DNA from: Rhodospirillaceae bacterium | GTDB lineage: Bacteria > Pseudomonadota > Alphaproteobacteria > Rhodospirillales > Magnetospirillaceae | NCBI GenBank assembly: GCA_030151865.1 | Contig: JASLCK010000232.1 | Location: 1 to 12,044 of the forward strand | Reading direction: 5' to 3' | DNA length: 12,044 bases | Part shown: piece after piece, positions 6,964-12,044 of the stretch | How positions within the stretch are numbered: position 1 is the first letter of the stretch | Layout of the letters: every line of letters starts with the position of its first letter | The notes under the pieces: model-generated | The model's input: only the letters and a program-made list of their open reading frames with translations | What the model was told of the DNA's origin: nothing | The model's database searches: none | Made by a program: the position numbers and the translations under genes

Positions 6964-8132
6964 CCAAGCACCCCACCGCCCCCGCTTTCAAGGGGCTGGC
7001 GACTCGCGCCATTCATGGCCGTCAAAAGCATGATCTGTCCACCGGCGCGGTGATCACCCCGATTTACGCCACCTCGACCTTTGCCCAAAGCCTGCCGGGC
7101 GTGCATAGCGGCTGGGAATATTCCCGGTCCGGCAACCCCACCCGTTCGGCCTTTGAAAATGCCATCGCCGAGTTGGAAGGCGGGGCGGCGGGCTTCGCCT
7201 TCGCCTCGGGGCTGGCGGCGGAAGCCACGGTGCTGGAACTGCTGGAACATGGCAGCCACATCGTTGCCGGATCGGACGTCTATGGCGGCACCTGGCGGCT
7301 GCTGAACCGCGTGCGCGGTCATTCGGCCAATCTGGCGGTCAGCCATGTGGACGGCACCGATATCGAAGCCATCCGCGCCGCCATCACGCCCCGTACCCGC
7401 CTGATCTGGGTGGAAACCCCCGGCAACCCGCTGCTGAACGTTGCCGATCTGGAAGCCATCGCTAAGCTGGGCAAGGAACGCGGCATCCTGACGGTGGCCG
7501 ACAACACCTTTGCCTCGCCCGCCGTGCAGCGGCCCCTGGATTTGGGTATCGACATCGTCGTCCATTCGGTGACCAAATATATCGGCGGTCATTCCGATCT
7601 GGTGGCGGGCGCCGCCGTGGTCCGCAATGACCCCGAACTGATTGAACGCCTTGGCTTCCTGCAAAACGCCGTGGGCGGGGTGCTCGACCCGTTCTCCAGC
7701 TTCCTGGCGCTGCGCGGCCTGCGCACCCTGCCCTTGCGCATGGAACGCCACGGAGCCAACGCGCTGACCATCGCACGCTATCTGGAAAACCATCCCAAGA
7801 TCGAACACGTCAATTATCCCGGTCTGGAAAGCCACCCCCAGCACGCTCTGGCCAAGCGCCAGATGGCCAATGGCGGCGGCATGGTGTCGTTCCTGCTGAA
7901 GGGCGATGAAAAGGCGGCCTTCCGTGTGCTGGAAAAGCTGCGGCTGTTCACCCTGGCGGAATCCTTAGGGGGCGTGGAAAGTCTGGTGGGCCATCCCTGG
8001 ACCATGACCCATGCTTCGGTGCCCGAGGAACGCAGGCTGGCCCTGGGCATCACCCCCAGCCTGATCCGCCTGTCGGTCGGCATCGAAGACGCCGAAGACC
8101 TGATCGCCGATCTGGCCCAAGCCCTGGGCTGA
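6960..8132 (+). CDS. Cystathionine gamma-lyase (trans-sulfuration PLP enzyme family)
   Basis: Likely splits cystathionine to cysteine, 2-oxobutyrate and ammonia, completing reverse transsulfuration. It is a 390-residue Cys/Met-metabolism fold-type I PLP enzyme. The PLP lysine is K206 (HSVTKYIGGHSD). Y54 and R56 (YSRSGNPTR) bind the phosphate of the neighbouring subunit's cofactor, Y108 (VYGGT) stacks on PLP, and D181 (VADNTFASP) holds the ring nitrogen. E335 in AESLGGVESL is the Glu typical of gamma-lyases and gamma-synthases; beta-lyases differ here. Gamma-lyase and gamma-synthase cannot be separated by motifs alone. The ATGA overlap with cbs makes gamma-lyase the better call. The start has AAGG about 10 nt upstream. 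The gene is last in the unit and followed by a strong terminator. Confidence 0.88.
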   Translation: MTKHPTAPAFKGLATRAIHGRQKHDLSTGAVITPIYATSTFAQSLPGVHSGWEYSRSGNPTRSAFENAIAELEGGAAGFAFASGLAAEATVLELLEHGSHIVAGSDVYGGTWRLLNRVRGHSANLAVSHVDGTDIEAIRAAITPRTRLIWVETPGNPLLNVADLEAIAKLGKERGILTVADNTFASPAVQRPLDLGIDIVVHSVTKYIGGHSDLVAGAAVVRNDPELIERLGFLQNAVGGVLDPFSSFLALRGLRTLPLRMERHGANALTIARYLENHPKIEHVNYPGLESHPQHALAKRQMANGGGMVSFLLKGDEKAAFRVLEKLRLFTLAESLGGVESLVGHPWTMTHASVPEERRLALGITPSLIRLSVGIEDAEDLIADLAQALG

Positions 8133-8156
8133 TCTTTCTTCGATGGTTCTAAAAAG

Positions 8157-8191
8157 AAAAGGCGGCTTGCCAAACGCAGGCCGCCTTTTTT
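8157..8191. terminator. Strong rho-independent terminator, probably bidirectional
   Basis: AAAAGGCGGCTTGC (8157-8170) pairs with GCAGGCCGCCTTTT (8176-8189): 14 pairs including one G-U, around a CAAAC loop, followed by a T-run on the plus strand. It ends the metQNI-cbs-cgl unit 24 nt after its last stop. The A-rich left side (AAAAAGAAAA) gives a U-run on the minus strand, so it can also end the small leftward gene at 8224-8430. Confidence 0.9.
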
Positions 8192-8223
8192 CTTAGAGTG
8201 CTTCAGCTTAAATGCGAAAGTCT

Positions 8224-8430
8224 CTAGCGGCTGGCTGGTCGGGCACGGGGCTGACAAACCAGCGCCGGGGCGGTCAGGTCGTAAAGCTGATCGATCACCG
8301 CCTTTTGCTCCTGGCGCGTCGGGGCATGGGCCTGCATCAGCAGCCCCAAGCCAAAAATCGCCACCCCCCAGAACAGAGCCAGCTTCCATTGGGTGAAATA
8401 GTCATGCAACGGGCGACGGGTTGACTTCAT
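8224..8430 (-). CDS. Small single-span membrane protein of unknown function
   Basis: A 68-residue protein I do not recognise. The frame is open further up (to 8484), but ATG 8430 is the likely start because GGGAGG sits about 8 nt upstream. It begins with a short basic N-terminus (MKSTRRPLHDYFTQWK) and one membrane segment (about residues 17-33, LALFWGVAIFGLGLLMQ). A polar tail follows (HAPTRQEQKAVIDQLYDL, then proline- and arginine-rich). By the positive-inside rule the N-terminus would be cytoplasmic and the tail periplasmic. It stands alone between two rightward units and can use the terminator at 8157-8191. A good ribosome binding site, a shared terminator and a membrane-like composition support it as a real gene. 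The function cannot be told. Confidence 0.68.
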   Translation of the reverse strand: MKSTRRPLHDYFTQWKLALFWGVAIFGLGLLMQAHAPTRQEQKAVIDQLYDLTAPALVCQPRARPASR

Positions 8431-8536
8431 GGCGGACCTCCCGCCGATGGAAAGAGAAAACCAACCCGGACATTCTCCTGCCAACGCCCGTTAAGCCTCT
8501 ATTGGAAGTCCCATGAAAAACCCGTAAAAATGGATT

Positions 8537-8551
8537 TATTAAGGCTTAATA
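8537..8551. repeat. Perfect palindrome TATTAAGGCTTAATA in divergent intergenic region
   Basis: Seven-nt arms TATTAAG and CTTAATA flank a central G, in the AT-rich gap between the leftward small membrane protein gene and the rightward lipoprotein gene. It could be an operator for either. No match to a named regulator is claimed. Confidence 0.35.
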
Positions 8552-8594
8552 TGGCTTTTCAGATCACCGAAAAACCATAAAACCCTGTCTTTAT

Positions 8595-8643
8595 TGTCAC
8601 AACCCGCCCTGTCAATCGCGGCGGGCCTTTAGAACAGGTGACA
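8595..8643 (+). promoter_or_regulatory. Possible nested 5' leader hairpin over lipoprotein ribosome binding site
   Basis: CCCGCC (8603-8608) pairs with GGCGGG (8620-8625). An outer stem TGTCAC (8595-8600) can pair with GTGACA (8638-8643). The outer stem takes up part of the AGGTGA Shine-Dalgarno (8636-8641) just ahead of ATG 8646. There is no T-run, so it is not a terminator. Confidence 0.35.
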
Positions 8644-8645
8644 TC

Positions 8646-8987
8646 ATGACCCGCGCCGTTTCCCTTGGCTGTGTGCTTGCCGTAACCCTGGCTTTGTCGG
8701 CCTGCGGTCCCCGCTGGGTCAAGCCCAACGCCGCCCCCGGCGAATGGGAACAGATCAACGCCACCTGCCAGATGGAAGGGATGCGCCAAGTCCCCGCCGC
8801 CCCGACGTATCGCCTGGAACCGGGCAGCACCTATACTTCGACCCATTGCGACCATGACCACCGCAATTGCTCGACCTATCAGACCGTCAATCCGCCGACC
8901 TGGCAGACTTACGACGCCAACGAACCCCTGCGCGATCAGGTCATCAACGGCTGTTACGCCCGCAATGGCTGGATATCGAAGTGGTAG
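8646..8987 (+). CDS. Small outer-membrane-type lipoprotein, unknown function
   Basis: A 113-residue protein with a short basic start, a hydrophobic stretch and the lipobox LSAC, with the lipidated Cys at 20 followed by Gly. It lacks Asp at position +2, so sorting to the outer membrane is expected. The body has WVKPNAAPGEWEQINATCQMEGM near the start and ends RDQVINGCYARNGWISKW. A 'W-K-P-...-C' start with a final 'C...(K/N)GW' is common in small proteobacterial lipoproteins of unknown role. In the middle is a striking HCDHDHRNC segment (67-75). Cys 41 and 103 may form a disulfide, and 68 and 75 another, or they may bind a metal; this is an inference. ATG 8646 has AGGTGA close upstream. It converges on the hydrolase gene with a 14-nt gap. 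Confidence 0.82.
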   Translation: MTRAVSLGCVLAVTLALSACGPRWVKPNAAPGEWEQINATCQMEGMRQVPAAPTYRLEPGSTYTSTHCDHDHRNCSTYQTVNPPTWQTYDANEPLRDQVINGCYARNGWISKW

Positions 8988-8992
8988 AGTCT

Positions 8993-9018
8993 GCCGCCTG
9001 ATCAGGACGGCAGGCGGC
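8993..9018. other. Stem-loop at the convergent gene ends
   Basis: GCCGCCTG (8993-9000) and CAGGCGGC (9011-9018) form a perfect 8-bp stem with a 10-nt loop. It spans the stop and last codons of the hydrolase gene and begins right after the lipoprotein stop. No T-run is present on either strand. It may weakly separate the two convergent transcripts. Confidence 0.35.
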
Positions 9019-9793
9019 GCAGCACCTGCAACACCTCGTCGGGGCGTTCGGCCATCAGCATGTGACCGGCGCCGTTCAGCACCGTCAGATGCGCGCCTGC
9101 CATCTTGGCGGCCAAGGCTTGGGCGGCTTTCAGGGGTGTCATGGCGTCGCGCTGGCCTGCGATGATCAGGGTCGGACAGGTCACCTGCGCCGCCGCGGTT
9201 GCGCCATCGTCATAGGCGTTGCAGGCGGCAAGGTCGTTGTGCAGCACCCCCGGCTTGGCTTTTTCCAGCAGGCGGACCGCGCCGCCCAGCATCCACAGAC
9301 CCGGCGCGGTGCTGCCGCCCTGGGTGGCGCGGGTGCCGTGGCCCCACAGGCTGACCATGTCGATAGCGGCACGGTCATTGTTGTAAGCGGCATCCAGCAA
9401 GGCGGCATGCACCGGCATTGCCATCGCTGCGCCGATCAGCCCCAGGGCGGAAACCCGTGTCCCGTGACGGGCAGCAGCGTCCAGGGCCACCAGCGCCCCC
9501 ATGGAATGACCGACCAGGGCCGCCTTACCGACGCCGAGATGATCCAACAACCCGATCACCCAATCGGCCAGGGCGGCGATGCTGGGCAAGGCAGGCCCGG
9601 CGCTGCGGCCATGGCCGGGCAGATCGACGGCCAGAACCGACCAGCCGTGATGGGAAAACCACCGGCTGTGCAGGGCCCAGACGGAACTGTCCATCCCGGC
9701 ACCATGGATGAAGACAACCACCGGGCGGGCGGGATCGAAATCCTTACCGCCATCGGCGGCGAAAACGGCGTGACCGTTCAACAAGCTGCGCAT
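9002..9793 (-). CDS. Alpha/beta-fold hydrolase
   Basis: A 263-residue alpha/beta hydrolase with a complete catalytic triad: nucleophile S97 in GHSMG (95-99), D216 in GQRDAMTP and H244 in GAGHMLM. The oxyanion-hole motif HGAG is at 30-33 (FIHGAGMDSSVW), followed by AVDLPGHGRS (55-64). A cap region with AMAMPVH and YNNDRAAIDMVSLWGHG lies between the Ser and the Asp. There is no signal peptide, so it is cytoplasmic. Start: ATG 9793 has AAAGGA at 9803-9808 (plus-strand coordinates). A TTG at 9817 is in frame and overlaps the metY stop but is a weaker choice. It is just downstream of metY on the same strand, so probably co-transcribed. It is not MetX (homoserine O-acetyltransferase), which is about 370 residues. 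Substrate unknown; esterase, lipase or dehalogenase-type cleavage are all possible. Confidence 0.88.
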   Translation of the reverse strand: MRSLLNGHAVFAADGGKDFDPARPVVVFIHGAGMDSSVWALHSRWFSHHGWSVLAVDLPGHGRSAGPALPSIAALADWVIGLLDHLGVGKAALVGHSMGALVALDAAARHGTRVSALGLIGAAMAMPVHAALLDAAYNNDRAAIDMVSLWGHGTRATQGGSTAPGLWMLGGAVRLLEKAKPGVLHNDLAACNAYDDGATAAAQVTCPTLIIAGQRDAMTPLKAAQALAAKMAGAHLTVLNGAGHMLMAERPDEVLQVLRRLPS

Positions 9794-9813
9794 GGTCTTT
9801 GATCCTTTCGCCG

Positions 9814-11109
9814 TCAAATCTTTTGCGAGGCGCGTAGCGCCTGGGCCAAATCGGCGATGATGTCGGCGGCGGCCTCGATCCCCACCGATAGACGCACCAT
9901 GTCCTCGCCGATCCCGGCGGCGGCCAGTTGGGCGGCGTCCATTTGCTGATGGGTGGTGCTGGCCGGGTGAATGACCAAGGTCTTGGCGTCGCCCACATTG
10001 GCCAGATGGCTGGCCAGTTTCAGGCTTTCGATGAATTTGCGGCCCGCCGCACGGCCCCCCTTGACGCCGAAACTGATGATCGACCCCGCCCCCTTAGGCA
10101 ACAGCTTTTGCGCCAGATCATGGTCGGGATGATCGGCCAAGGTGGGATGGGACACCCACGCCACCGCCTCGCTCTTGCCCAGGAAGTCCAAGACGGCGGC
10201 GGTGTTGGCGACATGGCGATCCATACGCAACGGCAGGGTTTCCACCCCTTGCAGCAGATAAAAAGCGTTGGTTGGTGACAAGGTGGCGCCGAAATCGCGC
10301 AAACCTTCGGTGCGGGCGCGCATCAAAAAGGCAGCGGTGCCGAACTGTTCGGTAAAGACCAGCCCATGATATCCGGCATAAGGCTGGCTCAGGGTGGGGA
10401 AACGGCCCGACGCTTCCCAATCGAAACGACCGCCATCGATGATCACGCCGCCGATGGTGGTGCCGTGTCCGCCAATCCATTTGGTGACGGAATGCATGAC
10501 GATATCAGCCCCCCATTCCAGCGGCCGACAGAGATAGGGACTGGCGAAGGTATTGTCGATCAGCAGCGGCACACCGGCCCGATGGGCGATCTCGGCCACC
10601 GCCGGAATATCCAACACTTCCAAGCCCGGATTGCCGATGGTTTCACCGATCACCAGCTTGGTGTCGGGGCCGATGGCGGCGGCCAAACCCTGCAAGTCGC
10701 GGGGATTGACAAAGGTGGTCGTGATGCCGAAACGCGGCAGGGTATGGGCCAGCAGATTGATGGTCCCGCCATAGAGCGAGGACGAGGCGACGATATGGTC
10801 CCCCGCCCCCAGCAGCGTGGCGATGGCCAGATGCAGTGCCGCCATGCCGCTGGCGGTGGCAACCGCACCAACCCCGCCTTCCAAAGCGGCCAACCGTTCT
10901 TCCAACACCGCCGTGGTGGGGTTGGAAATGCGGCTGTAGATATGCCCCGCCTGTTCCAGATTGAACAAAGCCGCCGCCTGATCGGCGTCTTGGAACACAT
11001 AGGATGTGGTCTGATAGATCGGCACCGCCCGCGCCCCGGTTACCGGGTCGGGATGTTGCCCGGCATGGAGCGCATTGGTTTCAAAGGCAGGAGGTTTGGG
11101 ACCGGACAT
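9814..11109 (-). CDS. metY: O-acetylhomoserine sulfhydrylase (aminocarboxypropyltransferase)
   Basis: Makes homocysteine from O-acetylhomoserine and sulfide, the direct sulfhydrylation route to methionine; cytoplasmic PLP enzyme. The 431 residues match the usual MetY length (about 430), longer than gamma-lyases. The N-terminal FETNALHAGQHPDP is typical of the family. Y58 and R60 (IYSRISNPT) and Y113 (LYGGT) contact PLP, D185 (LIDNTFASP) holds the ring, and the PLP lysine is K210 (HSVTKWIGGHGT). LANVGDAKTLVIHPASTTHQQ (369-389) is a strong mark of this subfamily, in place of the 'AESLGGVESL' of the gamma-lyase in this window. Start: ATG 11109 precedes the conserved MSGPKPPAFETN. A TTG at 11130 is possible, and neither has a strong ribosome site. 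It lies 57 nt after the HAD gene and is followed directly by the hydrolase gene. Confidence 0.93.
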   Translation of the reverse strand: MSGPKPPAFETNALHAGQHPDPVTGARAVPIYQTTSYVFQDADQAAALFNLEQAGHIYSRISNPTTAVLEERLAALEGGVGAVATASGMAALHLAIATLLGAGDHIVASSSLYGGTINLLAHTLPRFGITTTFVNPRDLQGLAAAIGPDTKLVIGETIGNPGLEVLDIPAVAEIAHRAGVPLLIDNTFASPYLCRPLEWGADIVMHSVTKWIGGHGTTIGGVIIDGGRFDWEASGRFPTLSQPYAGYHGLVFTEQFGTAAFLMRARTEGLRDFGATLSPTNAFYLLQGVETLPLRMDRHVANTAAVLDFLGKSEAVAWVSHPTLADHPDHDLAQKLLPKGAGSIISFGVKGGRAAGRKFIESLKLASHLANVGDAKTLVIHPASTTHQQMDAAQLAAAGIGEDMVRLSVGIEAAADIIADLAQALRASQKI

Positions 11110-11151
11110 CGGACAAACTCGCACAAACAAGGAATGGAAAAGGATAACAGG

Positions 11152-11165
11152 CGTGGCAACCCACG
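11152..11165 (-). other. Small hairpin between HAD phosphatase gene and metY
   Basis: CGTGG-CAAC-CCACG is a 5-bp stem directly after the HAD stop. On the minus strand it is followed by a loosely T-rich stretch (TGTTATCCTTTTCC). It may cause partial termination or pausing ahead of metY, but it is too weak to call a terminator. Confidence 0.22.
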
Positions 11166-11166
11166 G

Positions 11167-11994
11167 CTATGCGCCTCGGGCCTCGAGCAGAACGCGGGCC
11201 ACATCGGCAAAGCCCAATCCGCCGGGGCGGTCGGTGATCCAGGCCGGGGCCGCCTGCATGCGATGCAGATAATCACGTATCGTGCTGACCCCCGCCGTCA
11301 GCGGCAGGGCGGCGAACATCGGCTCGTCATTCAAGGAATCGCCCACATAGAACACTGCGTCGGGATCGGACAGCAGGTCAAAATCGAACCGTTCAGCCAA
11401 AAGCTTACGGGCCATCGACAACTTGTCGTAAACCCCCAGCCAGCCCAACACCCACAGGGAATTGACGGTGGTGGAACAGCCCGCCATGCGCAGCCGGTGC
11501 AGCAAATCGTCTTGCAGGGCCGGATCTTGGGGCGCATCAAAGGCCAGCGATGTCAGGCGGAACGGCTGATCCGCCGCCAACGTCACACCGGGCAAAGCGC
11601 TGGCAATCTCGCCGGACAGGCGGTGCAAGCGGCCCCGCAACAGGGCTTGACGCGCCTCGCCATGCCAGAACACCCGATCAGGCACGGACGCGGCCTTGGT
11701 CTGATTTTGGGCCTGATTTTGGGGACAGTGCAGATAAAGTCCGCCGTTTTCAGCGATCACCGCATCGACCGGCCACATGCGGGCAATGCCATCGGCCCAT
11801 CCGGCCGGAGCGGCGGTGACGGGAATGACCTGCACCCCGGCAGCCTGCAACGCCGCCAGGGCCGCAAAAGTCTCGGCGGGCAAACGGCCTTTCAGGGTCA
11901 GGGTGTCATCAACATCGGTCAGGACGAAGCGGACCTTGCGCAACCGCGCCGGGTCCGCCCGGTCCAACGACACTGGAGCTTGGATCACGCCCAC
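11167..11994 (-). CDS. HAD-superfamily IIB phosphatase
   Basis: A 275-residue Mg-dependent phosphatase of the HAD type. Motif I is TDVDDTLT with nucleophile D27 and acid/base D29, motif II is the Thr of PVTAAP (T60), motif III is K191 (YDKLSMARKLL), and motif IV is GDSLNDEPMF (D219, D223). The C2-type cap lies between motifs II and III, which defines class IIB. Class members include sugar-phosphate phosphatases such as sucrose-6-phosphate and mannosyl-3-phosphoglycerate phosphatase, and Cof-type enzymes; the substrate here is undecided. Motif II usually reads 'TGRP', so TAAP is unusual. The start is a GTG at 11994 or 11988, the latter giving a GTGA overlap with the upstream gene's stop; no ATG precedes motif I. 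The N-terminus is about 17 residues longer than usual before motif I, so a later start is possible. A 12-bp duplication in the cap adds QNQ-A-QNQ. Confidence 0.85.
   Translation of the reverse strand: MGVIQAPVSLDRADPARLRKVRFVLTDVDDTLTLKGRLPAETFAALAALQAAGVQVIPVTAAPAGWADGIARMWPVDAVIAENGGLYLHCPQNQAQNQTKAASVPDRVFWHGEARQALLRGRLHRLSGEIASALPGVTLAADQPFRLTSLAFDAPQDPALQDDLLHRLRMAGCSTTVNSLWVLGWLGVYDKLSMARKLLAERFDFDLLSDPDAVFYVGDSLNDEPMFAALPLTAGVSTIRDYLHRMQAAPAWITDRPGGLGFADVARVLLEARGA
11701..11724. repeat. 12-bp tandem duplication inside the HAD phosphatase gene
   Basis: CTGATTTTGGGC (11701-11712) is followed at once by CTGATTTTGGGG (11713-11724), differing only in the last base. On the coding strand it gives QNQAQNQ, in a loop of the cap domain after the ENGGLYLHC strand. 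It keeps the frame. Confidence 0.8.
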
Positions 11995-12044
11995 ACCCCG
12001 GTCCGGCGATCCTCCACCCGCGCGGCCTTGTGGGTGGCGCGGGG
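11985..12044 (-). CDS. C-terminal end of an unidentified protein (partial)
   Basis: On the minus strand one frame reads PRATHKAARVEDRRTGVWA and then TGA (11987-11985). The TGA overlaps the possible GTG start of the HAD gene at 11988 as GTGA, the usual layout of coupled genes. The codons end mostly in G or C, as in the neighbours. Only 19 residues lie inside the window, too few to name it. The same stretch is also open in the HAD frame, so an N-terminally longer HAD protein cannot be fully excluded. Confidence 0.42.
   Translation of the reverse strand, partial: PRATHKAARVEDRRTGVWA

Noticed and set aside
8231..8430. Longer form of the small membrane protein starting at 8484
   Set aside because: The extra 18 residues have no good ribosome site ahead of them, while the ATG at 8430 has GGGAGG at proper distance.
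9002..9793. Homoserine O-acetyltransferase (MetX) next to metY
   Set aside because: The protein is about 100 residues too short and has GHSMG rather than the GGSMGG expected for MetX.

Overview
The window is GC-rich (roughly 60-65 % by eye), densely packed and has strong GC-ending codon bias. Protein families and style suggest an alphaproteobacterium, probably a Rhodospirillales member of the Magnetospirillum type. This is an inference from general resemblance, since there is no rRNA or other marker gene. I see no mobile element, CRISPR array, tRNA or rRNA. The content is ordinary central metabolism, mostly sulfur amino acids, and I do not see a clear undescribed system. The points worth a second look are regulatory structures and a few unusual proteins.

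Layout. (1) 2-493 (+): the C-terminal part of a FadR-type GntR regulator, cut by the window edge. (2) 494-666: a convergent gap with a long stem-loop and two short palindromes. (3) 667-2862 (-): a two-gene transcription unit, a 3-hydroxyacyl-CoA dehydrogenase followed by a short-chain dehydrogenase, with a good sigma70-like promoter at 2899-2926. An 11-bp inverted repeat in the gap between the two genes covers the ribosome binding site of the second. (4) 3027-8132 (+), divergent from the above: metQ, metN, metI, cystathionine beta-synthase and cystathionine gamma-lyase, tightly spaced or overlapping and ended by a strong terminator at 8157-8191. (5) 8224-8430 (-): a small single-span membrane protein that can share this terminator in the other direction. 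(6) 8646-8987 (+): a small lipoprotein with a Cys/His cluster. (7) 9002-12044 (-): alpha/beta hydrolase, O-acetylhomoserine sulfhydrylase (MetY), a HAD-IIB phosphatase and the last codons of an unidentified gene. All four run leftward and are closely packed.

How the genes fit together. The MetQNI importer brings in methionine. After methionine becomes homocysteine (by enzymes not in this window), CBS and CGL convert homocysteine plus serine to cystathionine and then to cysteine, which is reverse transsulfuration. MetY works in the opposite sense, making homocysteine from O-acetylhomoserine and sulfide. The window therefore holds both a methionine-to-cysteine route and a direct sulfide assimilation route, on opposite strands. 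The dehydrogenase pair at the left belongs to acyl-CoA or ketone/alcohol metabolism and is probably unrelated, although it shares the divergent control region with metQ.
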